Below, piece after piece: positions 52,169 to 61,403 of a stretch of 64,000 nucleotides of DNA (positions are counted from its first letter, which is position 1; every line of letters begins with the position of its first letter). The DNA lies in the NCBI GenBank assembly GCA_020852815.1, contig JADZAN010000046.1:1-64000 (forward strand), written 5' to 3'. Under the pieces are notes generated by a model. It saw only the letters and a list, made by a program, of their open reading frames with translations. It was not told the DNA's origin and did not search any database. Position numbers and translations under genes: made by a program. This stretch comes from Gemmatimonadaceae bacterium (GTDB taxonomy: Bacteria; Gemmatimonadota; Gemmatimonadetes; Gemmatimonadales; Gemmatimonadaceae).

Positions 52169-53950
52169 CTATCGGGCGGTCGTCCCCTGTTTGGGGGCGG
52201 CCGCCCTCTTCTTGGCCGTGGCGCTCGACTTGGCCCGGGACGACTTCGCCGCGGCCGACTTGCGAGCGGTCGACTTCTTCGCAGAGGCCTTAGTCGACTT
52301 CTTCGCCGCCGACTTCTTCGCAGTCGACTTCCCGGCCGACGCCCTGCGGGCCGTCGCGCTGCGCCCCTTTGACGAGCGCGAGGCGACGGCGCTCCGTGCG
52401 GCACGCGACGACCCCGCCCGCACCGCGCCACCCTTCACGATGATAGTCTGCCCGGGGTAGATCACCGCCCGCTTGAGGCGATTGAGGCGAACCAGCGACG
52501 AGACGCTGGTCCTGTATCGCTTGGCAATCGCCCCCAGCGACTCGCCGCGACGCACGACATGGGTCACGCGCCCGCCGACTGAGGCACCGCCCGGCCCGTA
52601 GCGCTCGATCGACGGATCGGGGACGTCGAACGCCCCCTGCACCACCAGCGCCGTGGGGACCAGCAGCGTCTGTCCGGCGACCAGCCGCCCCTTTCGCGTC
52701 GCGATCTTCCGGTTGAACCATTGGAGGTGACGCACCTGCGCGTCGTGGTCGCGGGCGATGGATGCCAGCGACTCCCCCTTCTTCGTGGTGACGCGGGCGA
52801 AGGCGACCCGTTCGTTGGACGGCAGCTTCGCGAACGCCGAGTCGAAGGAGGTTCCGGAACCTGCCGGAATGCGCACGGCGACCTGTGCGTCGGGAGGCGT
52901 TACCCCGCGCAGCAGGTGCGGGTTGAGCGTCTGCACCTCGCGCACGGTCACGCCAATCGCCTTGGCGACCGCGGCGACCGGCGTGAGCGATGGTACCATG
53001 ACCGAGTCGTACGCATAACGCGGGACCGAGTCCAGTCGGATGCCGTACTTCTCCGGCGTCTTGCCTATGAGCGCCGCGGCGATGAGCTGCGGGACGTAGT
53101 TCTTCGTCTCTGCCCGGAGGTAGTCCTGCTCGGCGAGGGCAAAGAAGCAGTCTTCGCCCTCGATGGCCGTCAGCTCGTCGTCGAACTTCTTGAGCCCGCG
53201 CGAGACGCGCCCCGGGCCACCGTTGTACGCCGCCGCGGCCAGGTAGAGTGAGCCGAACTGCCCGCGCAGGTCGCGGATGAAACGCGCCGCCGCATCGGTC
53301 GACTTCATCGGGTCGCGACGCTCATCGACCCACCAGTCGACGCGGAGCCCTACCCCGCGCGCCGTGGACGACATGAACTGCCACATCCCCACGGCCGCGG
53401 CGCGCGAATAGGCGTGCGGGTCGTAGCCGCTCTCGACCAACCCCAGGAAGTACATGTCCTCGGGGATTCCCGCAGCGCGGAACTTCTCGCGAATCATCGG
53501 CTCGTACTGCTTGCCGCGCTGCAGCCGCTCCACGAAGCGCCCGCGCGCGTTGCCAAGGAAGAGCTCCATGTAGTGCGCCACCTTCTCCTGCGTGGCGTAC
53601 GCATCGACCTCGATGTCCCACGCCGGCTCGCTTCCCGTGTTGGAGATGGAGTCGACATCGATGATGCGCGAAGACACCAGCCCGCTCACCACCGAGTCGG
53701 GGACGTCGAAGACCGAGCTGACATTCCTGATCGCCGCGCGAAGCGTTGCGTTGACGGAATCGGGGACGGCGAGCGAGTCAGCCTTCGCATCGCGCGACGA
53801 CACCGGCAACGTCGCAGCACTGTCGCTCACCGCCACGGGCGTTCCCCTATCGGGGAGCGGCGCGTTAGGGGGAGGAGTGGGACGGATGGCCGGTGCGCAC
53901 CCGGCCAGCAGCGAGAACGTCATCGCCGCGAGGCATTGCTGGAGACGCAC
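52169..53950 (-). CDS. MltD-like LysM lytic transglycosylase with histone-H1-like tail
   Basis: Peptidoglycan transglycosylase. After a lipobox (MTFSLLAGC) and a Pro-rich linker comes the SLT-type domain: LGLVESGYDPHAYSRAAAVG (catalytic Glu), MWQFMSSTARGVGLRVDWWV and YLAAAAYNGGPGRVSRGLKK. At least two LysM repeats follow, the clearest being VVRRGESLGAIAKRYRTSVS. The last ~70 residues are almost entirely Ala, Lys, Ser and Arg (AKKSAAKKSTKASAKKSTAR), like histone H1 or AlgP tails. GTG 53950 is chosen to give a proper signal (MRLQQCLAAMTFSLLAGC); a much longer frame to 54220 and a shorter ATG start are possible. Such a basic tail is not usual for MltD. Confidence 0.8.
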   Translation of the reverse strand: MRLQQCLAAMTFSLLAGCAPAIRPTPPPNAPLPDRGTPVAVSDSAATLPVSSRDAKADSLAVPDSVNATLRAAIRNVSSVFDVPDSVVSGLVSSRIIDVDSISNTGSEPAWDIEVDAYATQEKVAHYMELFLGNARGRFVERLQRGKQYEPMIREKFRAAGIPEDMYFLGLVESGYDPHAYSRAAAVGMWQFMSSTARGVGLRVDWWVDERRDPMKSTDAAARFIRDLRGQFGSLYLAAAAYNGGPGRVSRGLKKFDDELTAIEGEDCFFALAEQDYLRAETKNYVPQLIAAALIGKTPEKYGIRLDSVPRYAYDSVMVPSLTPVAAVAKAIGVTVREVQTLNPHLLRGVTPPDAQVAVRIPAGSGTSFDSAFAKLPSNERVAFARVTTKKGESLASIARDHDAQVRHLQWFNRKIATRKGRLVAGQTLLVPTALVVQGAFDVPDPSIERYGPGGASVGGRVTHVVRRGESLGAIAKRYRTSVSSLVRLNRLKRAVIYPGQTIIVKGGAVRAGSSRAARSAVASRSSKGRSATARRASAGKSTAKKSAAKKSTKASAKKSTARKSAAAKSSRAKSSATAKKRAAAPKQGTTAR

Positions 53951-54331
53951 GACGTCACGCGTAGTCGCGCGACGCAGATGACACGCGAGAGCGGCGTGCG
54001 TCAGGCGGTTGATGGTGAATAGCGGAATGCCGACCTCCAACGGGAGGTGTGGGACGAGGCGGAACGGCGAGAGGATGCGTGTGCAACGCGACGGTTCTGT
54101 GGCGACCCGCGGCGCGGGCCCAACGTCGCTCGCCCTGAAAGGGCGCTGCAATCTCGCACGCGGTCCGGAGCTTGGGAACCTCGTACCCGGGTGACGTTCA
54201 TCTGTTGCGTCCCCACGCATGAGGGCTCGCTCATGCGAGCGCGCTCGTGCGCCTGGCGTCGAGAAGATGCGCTCGTGCCGAGTGCCGGGCGAGTGTGCCT
54301 GACGAGTGCCGTGAGAACGCCTGACGAGTGC
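53951..54331. other. Intergenic region with short direct repeats
   Basis: This gap upstream of the transglycosylase contains direct repeats of CCTGACGAGTGCC and variants (54288-54343), the last copy running into the 3' end of the neighbouring gene. Otherwise no gene or promoter is convincing; the reading frames here are shadows. Confidence 0.5.
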
Positions 54332-54832
54332 CTAGCGAGTGGCGATCGCGTTTCCGAGGAGTCGATTCGTCGCCTGCAACGTCGCGATCACCGCGCCGCG
54401 CAGCGGATCGTCACCCGCCAGGTGGCAGCCCAGGAGGCGACGCTCCTTCGCGCGGTCGCCGCTCCCCAGATCGCCAGCCAGGCAGTGCACGCTGACAATC
54501 ACGACGTTGGCGTCGAACGCCCGCATCTGCTTGACCCCCAGCAGCTCGAACCGGAGCGTCCCCCGCGAGAACTCCTCGATGGCCCGCAGCGTCGCCTCGG
54601 CGGCGAGGCGGATGTCTCCCAGTGGGGCCGAGATCCCCTCGGCGCGCCCCACCACCGCGTCGCCCGACTGGTACTCGAGTTCCACCTCGGCCACGCAGCG
54701 CGCGTTGGGGGTGCGCTCGAACGAGAAGCGCGTGAAGCGCAGGCGCTCGCGTCGCGCGGCGCTCGTGGAGGCGCGGTCGTCCAGCGCGCCAACGACGAGG
54801 GAGATGTTCAGGTCATCCACGGGAAGTCGCAT
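54332..54832 (-). CDS. Conserved-looking hypothetical protein
   Basis: A 166-residue cytoplasmic protein without signal peptide or membrane helices. Its internal pattern (CVAEVELEYQSGDAVVGRAE, AEATLRAIEEFSRGTLRFEL and GAVIATLQATNRLLG) looks like a compact alpha/beta domain of the kind seen in small ligand-binding or regulatory proteins, but I cannot name a family. Codon bias is like its neighbours, supporting a real gene. ATG 54832 lies in the divergent gap before the beta-lactamase-like gene. Function is unknown. Confidence 0.6.
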   Translation of the reverse strand: MRLPVDDLNISLVVGALDDRASTSAARRERLRFTRFSFERTPNARCVAEVELEYQSGDAVVGRAEGISAPLGDIRLAAEATLRAIEEFSRGTLRFELLGVKQMRAFDANVVIVSVHCLAGDLGSGDRAKERRLLGCHLAGDDPLRGAVIATLQATNRLLGNAIATR

Positions 54833-55049
54833 GTGTCCCGGCCGACTGGAGGTGTGAGGTCGCTTGCTTGAAAGGGGAGTCCCCTGTCACACGACTGTCC
54901 CCCATGAGAGGCAACACACCGGGTGCCGCACCGACTGCGACGCCCGCCGAGTCCGGCGTAGCGGGCGCAGCGGGCGCCGGGGGCGCCTTGAGACGCCGAC
55001 GCTCCACACACCGATTGCCCGCGGCCGCCGGGAAGTGGATCTTCGTCCC

Positions 55050-56018
55050 ATGCCTTCGTCACGCCGGTTGGTCCAGCCCGCCACCGCCCGCCCGCGGGGC
55101 CTCGCCCGTAGCCTTTTGCTCGCCGTTGTGGCAGCCTCGACGCTGCACGTCGCTGGCGCCAGAGCCCAGGCGCCGTCGGCAACACACGCGCTGCAGCGAC
55201 GCATCCAGGCACGGGTCGCCGAGCTACCCGGCGTCACGGCGGCGGTCTACTACCGACACCTCGGAACCGGGGAGACCGTCAGCTGGAACGCCGACACGGT
55301 CTTTCACGCGGCGAGCACGATGAAGGTCCCGGTGATGATCGAGTACTTTCGCGCCATCGACCAGGGGCGCCTGGTGCCCAACCAGCGCGTGACGCTCGTG
55401 AACCGCTTTGCCTCGATTGTCGACGGATCGCCCTACACGCTGGATGCTGGCGACGACTCGGACAGTTCGCTGTACCAGTCAGTGGGGCGCGAGGTCCCCG
55501 TGCGCGAGCTGGTCGAGCGGATGATCACGCGCTCCAGCAACCTGGCCACGAACGTCGTCATCTCACTGGTCGGGGCGCCGCAGGCGCAGGCAACGGCGCG
55601 CGCCCTGGGGGCGTCCACCATCAACGTGCGACGCGGGGTGGAGGACAACCTCGCCTTTCGCGCGGGGCTCAACAACACGACCACCGCGCGCGACCTGGGG
55701 GCGTTGTTCGAGGCGCTGGCGCGCGGGACGGCCGCGTCGCCGGCGTCGACCGCCGAGATGCTGGCCATCCTCGAGCGGCAGGAGTTCAACGAGGAGATTC
55801 CCGCCGGGCTCCCGGCCGGCACGCGCGTGGCGCACAAGACGGGCTGGATTACGGCCACCATGCACGACGCGGCGCTCGTCTTCCCGGCCAGGGGCTCGCC
55901 CTTCGTGCTGGTCATCCTCACGCGCGGCCTGCCTGACGAGAAGACGGGACAGCGCCTCATCCAGGACATTGCGCGCGCCGTGTGGGAGCACGCCACCGCG
56001 CCGGGCGGGGGTCGTTAG
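55050..56018 (+). CDS. Class A beta-lactamase-like serine hydrolase, exported
   Basis: Penicillin-binding-type hydrolase (beta-lactamase2 fold). After a signal peptide (SLLLAVVAASTLHVAGARAQ) the motifs are Ser-x-x-Lys at S89-K92 (AASTMKVPV), SSN at 162-164 in place of the usual SDN, a Glu at about 198 in GVEDNLAF, LNN at 207-209, and KTG at 263-265. The core layout is class A. The changes at SDN and around the Glu make true beta-lactamase activity uncertain; an esterase or peptidase role is possible. ATG 55050 is chosen for the signal. Its stop TAG lies in a CGTTAGGC octamer. No AmpR-type regulator is beside it. Confidence 0.8.
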   Translation: MPSSRRLVQPATARPRGLARSLLLAVVAASTLHVAGARAQAPSATHALQRRIQARVAELPGVTAAVYYRHLGTGETVSWNADTVFHAASTMKVPVMIEYFRAIDQGRLVPNQRVTLVNRFASIVDGSPYTLDAGDDSDSSLYQSVGREVPVRELVERMITRSSNLATNVVISLVGAPQAQATARALGASTINVRRGVEDNLAFRAGLNNTTTARDLGALFEALARGTAASPASTAEMLAILERQEFNEEIPAGLPAGTRVAHKTGWITATMHDAALVFPARGSPFVLVILTRGLPDEKTGQRLIQDIARAVWEHATAPGGGR

Positions 56019-56041
56019 GCGCCGGCGCTACGAGTGGTTGC

Positions 56042-56099
56042 AGAACCGGGCGCCGCGCCGTTGCGGGCACCGTGCGCCGGCGTTGCGGCTACCGGTTCT
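56042..56099. terminator. Possible stem-loop between convergent genes
   Basis: AGAACCGG (56042-56049) and CCGGTTCT (56092-56099) pair perfectly, with a long GC-rich inner region that can pair further. It lies between the beta-lactamase-like gene and the histidine kinase gene, which converge. Confidence 0.45.
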
Positions 56100-56163
56100 C
56101 GAACCGCCTCTAGCCGACGAACATCCCCGCCACCGCCCGGTTCACCTTGAGCCGGGCCGCCCC

Positions 56164-58083
56164 CTACGCTCCCTCCCTGGGGAGTTGGCCAAAGACGAGG
56201 CGGAACGACGAGCCCTTCCCCAGCTCGCTCTCCACGGCAAGGGAGCCGCCCAGCATCTCGGCCAGGCTGCGACAGATCGCCAACCCCAGCCCCGTCCCGC
56301 CAAAGCGACGCGACGTGCTGCTGTCGGCCTGCTCGAAGGGGAGAAAGATCGACTCCAGGCGCGTGCGCTGGATGCCGATCCCCGTGTCGTGCACGCCGAT
56401 GGCGGTCACCACCCCGGCGGCATCGGTCTCGACGCGCACGAGCACCGCGCCGCGCTCCGTGAACTTGATCGCGTTCCCCACCAGGTTGATCAGGATCTGC
56501 CGGACCTTGGCCACGTCCGTCAGCATCAACGGGACGTGGTTCGGCCCTTCGTAGCGCAGCACCACCGGCTTGCCGGCCGCCTGCCCCTCGAGCTGCGAGA
56601 GCGTCTCGTGCGCGAGCGCCACGAGATCCGCTTCCTCCACATCGAGCACCATGCGCCCCGCCTCGATCTTCGAGATGTCGAGGATGTCGTTGATCAGCGA
56701 AAGCAGGTGCTTCCCGTTGGCGAGGATGCGCTCGATCAGGTCCAGTTCCGAGCGCGACAGCCGTCCCGCGCGGTTCTTGAGCAGGACGGAGGAGAAGCCG
56801 ATCACCGAATTGAGTGGCGTTCGCAGCTCGTGCGACATGTTGGCCAGGAAGCGCGACTTGGTGACGCTGGCCTCCTCGGCGCGGCGCAGCGCCTCTTGCA
56901 GCTCGGCCGTGCGCGCCGCCACGCGCGCGTCCAGCTCGCGCAGCACGCCGTTGAGCTGCGTGTTGAGCGTCTGCCGTTCGCAGGCCGTGCGTTCCACCTC
57001 TTCGTACGAGGCACGCAGGCGTTCGCCGAGGATCCCCATGGCCGATATCACCTCGCGAATCTCGATCGGGGTGTTGGCCGGGACCTCGGGCGGCGAGCGA
57101 TCCACACGCACGTCGAAATCGCGCAGCCAGTCATGCACGCTCCGCAGCGGACGCCGGATGTTGCGGATCAGCAGGAAGGAGAAGAAGACCCCCAGCAGCA
57201 ACGAGAAGCCCGCCGCGCGCAGCGCCGCGAGGTGTCCCGCGCGCGACTCGGCCAGGACCGAGGCCATCGGGCGCTCGACGACCACCTGCCACCCATCCGC
57301 CAGCCGCAACCGGGCGACCAGCCAGTCCGGTGTCGTGAGGACTTCGCCCGTGCTTCCGCTGGTGGGCACGGCGCCCCAGCGTGCGCGCATTGCCCGCGCA
57401 TCGAGCGTGTCGAGCGGCTGGATGGGAATGTCGCCCGCCGACGCGGCCACGACCCCAGCCGGGTCGACGATGACGTAGGCGGCGCCGGAGTGCTTTCCTC
57501 GTTGGACCAGCGCGCCGGAGAGCGTGAGGTTGAGCGACGCCTGCACCACGCCGCGCACCTTCCCCGACCGGTCGCGGATCGCGCGCCCGAAGGCCACGAT
57601 CACGTGGTTGCCAATACTCCGCTGCCGATAGACCGTGCTCGTCACCGTCGAGCTGTCGCGAATGGCGCGCTGGAAGTAGTCGCGATAGGCAAACGACTGG
57701 CCCACGAACGACGTGGTGCCGTTCGCGCCCGGCTCGACAGGTTCCACTGCGCGGAGAACTCCCTCGGCGTCGAAGAGGGCGGCCGTGCGGAACTCGGGAA
57801 ACTCCTTGTGCAGGAGGCGCAGCGCGTCGCGATTGATGTCGGCGTCGAGCGGTCTCTCGGCGTTGATCAGGCGCGACGCGAGCGTGACGGCAGCGCGACG
57901 CGGCTCGAGGTAGCGATCGAGTCGATCGGAGACTTCGCGCGCGACGTCGTTCAGCTCACCCGACGCGGTGATGAGCAGGGCGCGCCGCGTCGTCCACGCA
58001 TCCCACGCCGTCACCGTCGCGATCGGAACGATTGCGACGACGAGGAAACCGATCAGGATGCGCCGGGAGAGCGATCGAAGCAC
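56164..58083 (-). CDS. Membrane sensor histidine kinase (dCache-HAMP-HisKA-HATPase)
   Basis: Two-component sensor with 639 residues. One helix at about 9-27, a periplasmic dCache-like domain (about 35-285) and a second helix (about 290-306) precede HAMP, a coiled coil (about 355-405), and the kinase core. HisKA has NMSHELRTPLNSVIGFS with phospho-acceptor His about 418. HATPase has LINLVGNAIKFTERGAVLVR, then HDTGIGI and FGGTGLGLAICRSLAEMLGG. No receiver domain is fused and no response regulator lies next to it, so the partner is elsewhere. The signal is unknown. Confidence 0.93.
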   Translation of the reverse strand: MLRSLSRRILIGFLVVAIVPIATVTAWDAWTTRRALLITASGELNDVAREVSDRLDRYLEPRRAAVTLASRLINAERPLDADINRDALRLLHKEFPEFRTAALFDAEGVLRAVEPVEPGANGTTSFVGQSFAYRDYFQRAIRDSSTVTSTVYRQRSIGNHVIVAFGRAIRDRSGKVRGVVQASLNLTLSGALVQRGKHSGAAYVIVDPAGVVAASAGDIPIQPLDTLDARAMRARWGAVPTSGSTGEVLTTPDWLVARLRLADGWQVVVERPMASVLAESRAGHLAALRAAGFSLLLGVFFSFLLIRNIRRPLRSVHDWLRDFDVRVDRSPPEVPANTPIEIREVISAMGILGERLRASYEEVERTACERQTLNTQLNGVLRELDARVAARTAELQEALRRAEEASVTKSRFLANMSHELRTPLNSVIGFSSVLLKNRAGRLSRSELDLIERILANGKHLLSLINDILDISKIEAGRMVLDVEEADLVALAHETLSQLEGQAAGKPVVLRYEGPNHVPLMLTDVAKVRQILINLVGNAIKFTERGAVLVRVETDAAGVVTAIGVHDTGIGIQRTRLESIFLPFEQADSSTSRRFGGTGLGLAICRSLAEMLGGSLAVESELGKGSSFRLVFGQLPREGA

Positions 58084-58185
58084 GGTCCGCGAAATGGTGG
58101 TCGGCGCCGCGGGGTGGGGGGAGGCGCCTGACCAGAGTTTCGACAGAGATTAGAGGAACTTGACCGTGCCGTGCAGCATTGCTCA

Positions 58186-58258
<73 letters not shown>

Positions 58259-58411
58259 GTGCTCGACGACTGCGATCATGTTTCGTCGCTGTCGCGCGCT
58301 GAATGTATCGCCGCGCCATTCGGGATTGTACCGACCCGCGCGGGGGGGTGGGGGGGCGCGGTGGCGCGCTTGGTGAGGAGAGTTGGCTACGGCGCATTGG
58401 GTGTCAACGCA

Positions 58412-58440
58412 CGAGGGCCCCGGCGCTGCCGGGGCCCTCG
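58412..58440 (-). terminator. Terminator after the OmpA-type gene
   Basis: CGAGGGCCCCGGC and GCCGGGGCCCTCG pair perfectly around GCT, about 95 bases after the stop of the OmpA-family gene on the minus strand. The surrounding gap 58259-58533 holds no gene. Confidence 0.8.
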
Positions 58441-58533
58441 TGGTCCATCGATGTGACGCGTCTACTCCTGCCTACTCCTGCCTACGCGATAGTTGCCTTC
58501 TCTGCGGAGGCGGCAGGGCATTCCGCGTGTTGC

Positions 58534-59181
58534 TTACTGCACCGAGGCGGTGGTCGCCTCGCCGCCCTTCGTCTCCACGACGAAGACGACGCGACGGTTG
58601 GCCTGCGCACCGGGCATGTCGCGCTCGGCGCCCTGCACCACCTGGCGGACTTCACCCAGGCCGATCGTGCGCATCGAGATGCCCTGCACACCCGCCTGCG
58701 TCAGGTACGACGCCACCGACTCCGCGCGGCGCTTCGAGAGCGCCTCGTTGTAGCGCGGCGAGCCCGCCGGATCGGCGAAGCCCTCGACGGTGACGAGCGC
58801 GCCGCCGTAGTACTTGTTCACGACCTGGACAAAGCGATCGAGCTGCGGGCGGTCTTCATCGCGAACCGACGCGTCGTCGAACGCGAAGGTGACGGGGAAG
58901 GCGAACTTCATCCCGTTCTCCATCGCCGTGATCTTGGCGCCGAACTCGGTGCGGAGCGCCGTGAGGTCACGACGCAGCGCGGCAACGTCGGTCTTGAGGG
59001 TGGCAACTTCGGACTTCACCGACGTGATGTCACCGGACAGCGCGCTGTCTCCCTGGGCGCGGGCCACGCGCTCCGCGGACAGGCCGGTCTCCACGGTGTT
59101 GCGGACGTATCCCTTGGTGGCGCAGGCGCTCAGGGCCATCGCCGCGAGCGCTGCTGCGGACAGCTTGCGAATACCGCTCAT
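58534..59181 (-). CDS. OmpA-family lipoprotein with coiled coil
   Basis: A 215-residue envelope lipoprotein binding peptidoglycan. The signal ends in LSAC. A coiled coil (about 35-90, ITSVKSEVATLKTDVAALRR) resembles trimeric Lpp-like stalks. The C-terminal OmpA domain has TVEGFADPAGSPRYNEALSK, then RRAESVASYL, with an Asp and Arg suited to diaminopimelate binding. ATG 59181 has GAGGAG upstream. Transcription probably starts near 59268 from the CRP-controlled promoter at 59275-59317. It probably tethers the outer membrane. Confidence 0.9.
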   Translation of the reverse strand: MSGIRKLSAAALAAMALSACATKGYVRNTVETGLSAERVARAQGDSALSGDITSVKSEVATLKTDVAALRRDLTALRTEFGAKITAMENGMKFAFPVTFAFDDASVRDEDRPQLDRFVQVVNKYYGGALVTVEGFADPAGSPRYNEALSKRRAESVASYLTQAGVQGISMRTIGLGEVRQVVQGAERDMPGAQANRRVVFVVETKGGEATTASVQ

Positions 59182-59274
59182 GATGTACTCCTCAGGTAGG
59201 CTGAGTTTTCGGTTGGATGTGCCGCGCTGCCCATCAGGTGGGCCGGCCGCGAGGGCAGCGTTCAGGCGAGGGGT

Positions 59275-59317
59275 AGTATAGCAGCGGCAGGGATTTCCGC
59301 GTGTGACTGCTATCACA
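59275..59317 (-). promoter_or_regulatory. Promoter with class II CRP-like site for the OmpA gene
   Basis: On the minus strand -10 TATACT lies at 59280-59275, predicting a start at 59268. A perfect CRP-type palindrome TGTGA-N6-TCACA lies at 59302-59317. Its centre, 59309.5, falls at -41.5, exactly the class II activator position. The -35 region is poor, as expected for an activator-dependent promoter. Confidence 0.65.
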
Positions 59318-59359
59318 CCCTAACCAACGACTAATCCAGCGGGAGGTTCAGCCGCCCAA

Positions 59360-60202
59360 TCAGGTAGCGGTGCCCGGTATTTGGGGCTTCCATAGCCACT
59401 CGCCCCCGTCGACCACGAGGATTGCTCCTGTGATCCACGACCCGGCATTCGAAGCAAGGAACGCCACCGCGTTCGCGATGTCGGCGGGCTCGCCCCAGCG
59501 ACCCAGCGGGATCGTCTTCGCGGCGTAGTCGCCCATCGCGCGCTGCACGGCGAAGACGTCGGCTGCGCCGCTCCCGCCAGGCGGCGTGAAGGCCTTGCGC
59601 ACGCCCTCGGTTGGGATGGGCCCGGGGGCAATCGCGTTCACGCGGATGTTGTGGCGCGCCCACTCCACGGCCAGCGTCCGCGTCAGCGCGTCGATGCCCG
59701 CCTTGGCGGCGGTGGCGTGCGCCATCAGCGGCCAGCCGCGGTAGTGCAGCGTCATGGAGATGTTGATGACGTTGCCGCCACCGGCACGCTGCATGTAGGG
59801 GAAGACCGCTTGCGTGCAGAAGAAGGTCCCGGACAGGTCGATGTCGAGCACGGCGCGCCACGCATTGGGCGACATCTGGTCCGAGGGGACGTAGAAGTTC
59901 CCCGCGGCGTTGTTCACGAGGAGGTCGATGCGGCCGTGGGTGTCGGCGATGCGCGCCATGGTCGCCTTCACCGCCTCTGGGTCGCGCACGTCCAGCGGCG
60001 CGGTGTGCACGCCCCCCGTCCCGCCGGCGTCGCGCAGCCGCATGGCCGCCGCCTCGAGCCGCTCCGCGTTGCGGCTGGCGATCACGACCGTCGCACCTAA
60101 CGAGTGGAGGAGCGAGGCGATGCCGAAGCCGATCCCGCTCCCGCCGCCCGTGATGACGGCGACGGAACCGGCGTACAGGTCGGGACGAAAGACCGAGGTC
60201 AT
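59360..60202 (-). CDS. SDR-family oxidoreductase, 2,4-dienoyl-CoA reductase-like
   Basis: NAD(P)H-dependent reductase, 280 residues. The Rossmann motif VITGGGSGIGFGIA and NNAAGNFYVPSDQMS resemble 2,4-dienoyl-CoA reductases (peroxisomal DECR2 and bacterial relatives), which have AAGNF where ordinary SDRs have NNAG. The usual YxxxK is replaced by a segment with Lys (HATAAKAGIDALTRTLAVEW), again as in DECRs. A likely role is beta-oxidation of unsaturated fatty acids. ATG 60202 overlaps the rnhB TGA by 4 bases (ATGA), so the two are coupled although their functions look unrelated. Confidence 0.85.
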   Translation of the reverse strand: MTSVFRPDLYAGSVAVITGGGSGIGFGIASLLHSLGATVVIASRNAERLEAAAMRLRDAGGTGGVHTAPLDVRDPEAVKATMARIADTHGRIDLLVNNAAGNFYVPSDQMSPNAWRAVLDIDLSGTFFCTQAVFPYMQRAGGGNVINISMTLHYRGWPLMAHATAAKAGIDALTRTLAVEWARHNIRVNAIAPGPIPTEGVRKAFTPPGGSGAADVFAVQRAMGDYAAKTIPLGRWGEPADIANAVAFLASNAGSWITGAILVVDGGEWLWKPQIPGTAT

Positions 60203-60906
60203 GATGGCGGCGCGATGAGGGTGTGGATGGGGGCCTGGGGCGGCGCCCCCGCGTCCCCCACGAACAACGACAGCTGCTTCACGCAAAACGACCGCCTGTG
60301 ATGCGGCGTCGCCCCCAGCGCATCCAGCGCCCACAAGTGCGCCGGCGTCCCGTAGCCGACGTTCTGCTCCCAACCGAACCCCGGATAGCGCACCGCCAGG
60401 CGCGCCATCAGCCGGTCGCGCGTCACCTTGGCCACGATCGACGCGCAGGCCACCGCGTAGCACTTCCCATCGCCTCCCACCACCGCGGTGTGCGCCACCC
60501 CCAGCGTGCGGATCGGCTTCCCGTCGAGAATCACGTGGTGCGGCGTGACCCCCGCCCTCGCCAGGCGCGCCAGCGCCCGGCGCATCGCCAGCGCCGTCGC
60601 CTGGTAGATGTTGATGCGGTCGATCTCGCGCGGCGACGCGGCCCCCAGCGCCACTCCGGTGGCGCGCCGAAGGATCTCGCTTGCCAACACCTCCCGCTCC
60701 GCTGGGCGCAGCTTCTTCGAGTCGTCCACCCCGGCGATGCGCCGTCCGGCTGAGGGCATGACGACGGCGCACGCGACAACGGGGCCCGCCAGGGGGCCCC
60801 GTCCGACCTCATCGATCCCGGCGATCAGCTCGCCGTATGTCTCCCGGGCATCGCGCTCGACGCGCGACCAGCGTGCCGTACGCCGGTGCGATCGGCGAGC
60901 CGGCAT
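60199..60906 (-). CDS. rnhB: Ribonuclease HII
   Basis: Removes RNA from RNA/DNA hybrids, including single ribonucleotides. AGIDEVGRGPLAGPVVACAV carries the first catalytic acids, GVDDSKKLRPAERE is the second motif, and ASIVAKVTRDRLM the third. Length (235) is a little above average because of an N-terminal basic stretch. It follows rplS by 18 bases, as in many bacteria where rplS-rnhB ends the ffh-trmD cluster. Confidence 0.96.
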   Translation of the reverse strand: MPARRSHRRTARWSRVERDARETYGELIAGIDEVGRGPLAGPVVACAVVMPSAGRRIAGVDDSKKLRPAEREVLASEILRRATGVALGAASPREIDRINIYQATALAMRRALARLARAGVTPHHVILDGKPIRTLGVAHTAVVGGDGKCYAVACASIVAKVTRDRLMARLAVRYPGFGWEQNVGYGTPAHLWALDALGATPHHRRSFCVKQLSLFVGDAGAPPQAPIHTLIAPPS

Positions 60907-60924
60907 GCGCCCGCGTCCAGCCCC

Positions 60925-61302
60925 TTACGCCTTGCCGCCCTCGGCGCCCGGCACCGCCACGCGCGCCTTCTTCTCCTTGATGCGCGTCGCCTTGCCGGCC
61001 AGGTGGCGGAGATAGTAGAGCTTCGCGCGGCGCACGCGCCCGCGACGCACCACAGTGATCTCCGAGAGCATCGGCGAGTGCACCGGGAAGATGCGCTCGA
61101 CGCCCACGCCGTTCGAAACCTTGCGCACCGTGAACGTTGCGCTCACGCCGCTGCCGCGGCGGGCAATGCACACGCCCTCGAACGCCTGCAGGCGCTCCTT
61201 GTCGCCTTCCTTCACGCGCACGTTGACGCGCACCGTGTCGCCGGCACGAAACGGCGGCACTTCGCGGAGCCACTCCTTCTGGGTTTCGATGAACGGATGC
61301 AT
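60925..61302 (-). CDS. rplS: 50S ribosomal protein L19
   Basis: Large-subunit protein at the 30S-50S interface. [20 protein letters not shown], the [10 protein letters not shown] turn and the C-terminal [20 protein letters not shown] are the L19 signature. At 125 residues it is normal. The start ATG 61302 follows a short direct repeat GCGTCATAGCGTCATA and has no clear Shine-Dalgarno. It lies between a CHRD-like gene and rnhB. Confidence 0.97.
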   Translation of the reverse strand: MHPFIETQKEWLREVPPFRAGDTVRVNVRVKEGDKERLQAFEGVCIARRGSGVSATFTVRKVSNGVGVERIFPVHSPMLSEITVVRRGRVRRAKLYYLRHLAGKATRIKEKKARVAVPGAEGGKA

Positions 61303-61403
61303 ATGACGCTATGACGCTCGGGTCGGTGGGGCTGCGCCCGGTCTGGGTCGGTTTTCGGGAGACCCGTAACGTAAACGGGGAGCGTGCCTTCCGCTACCCT
61401 TCC

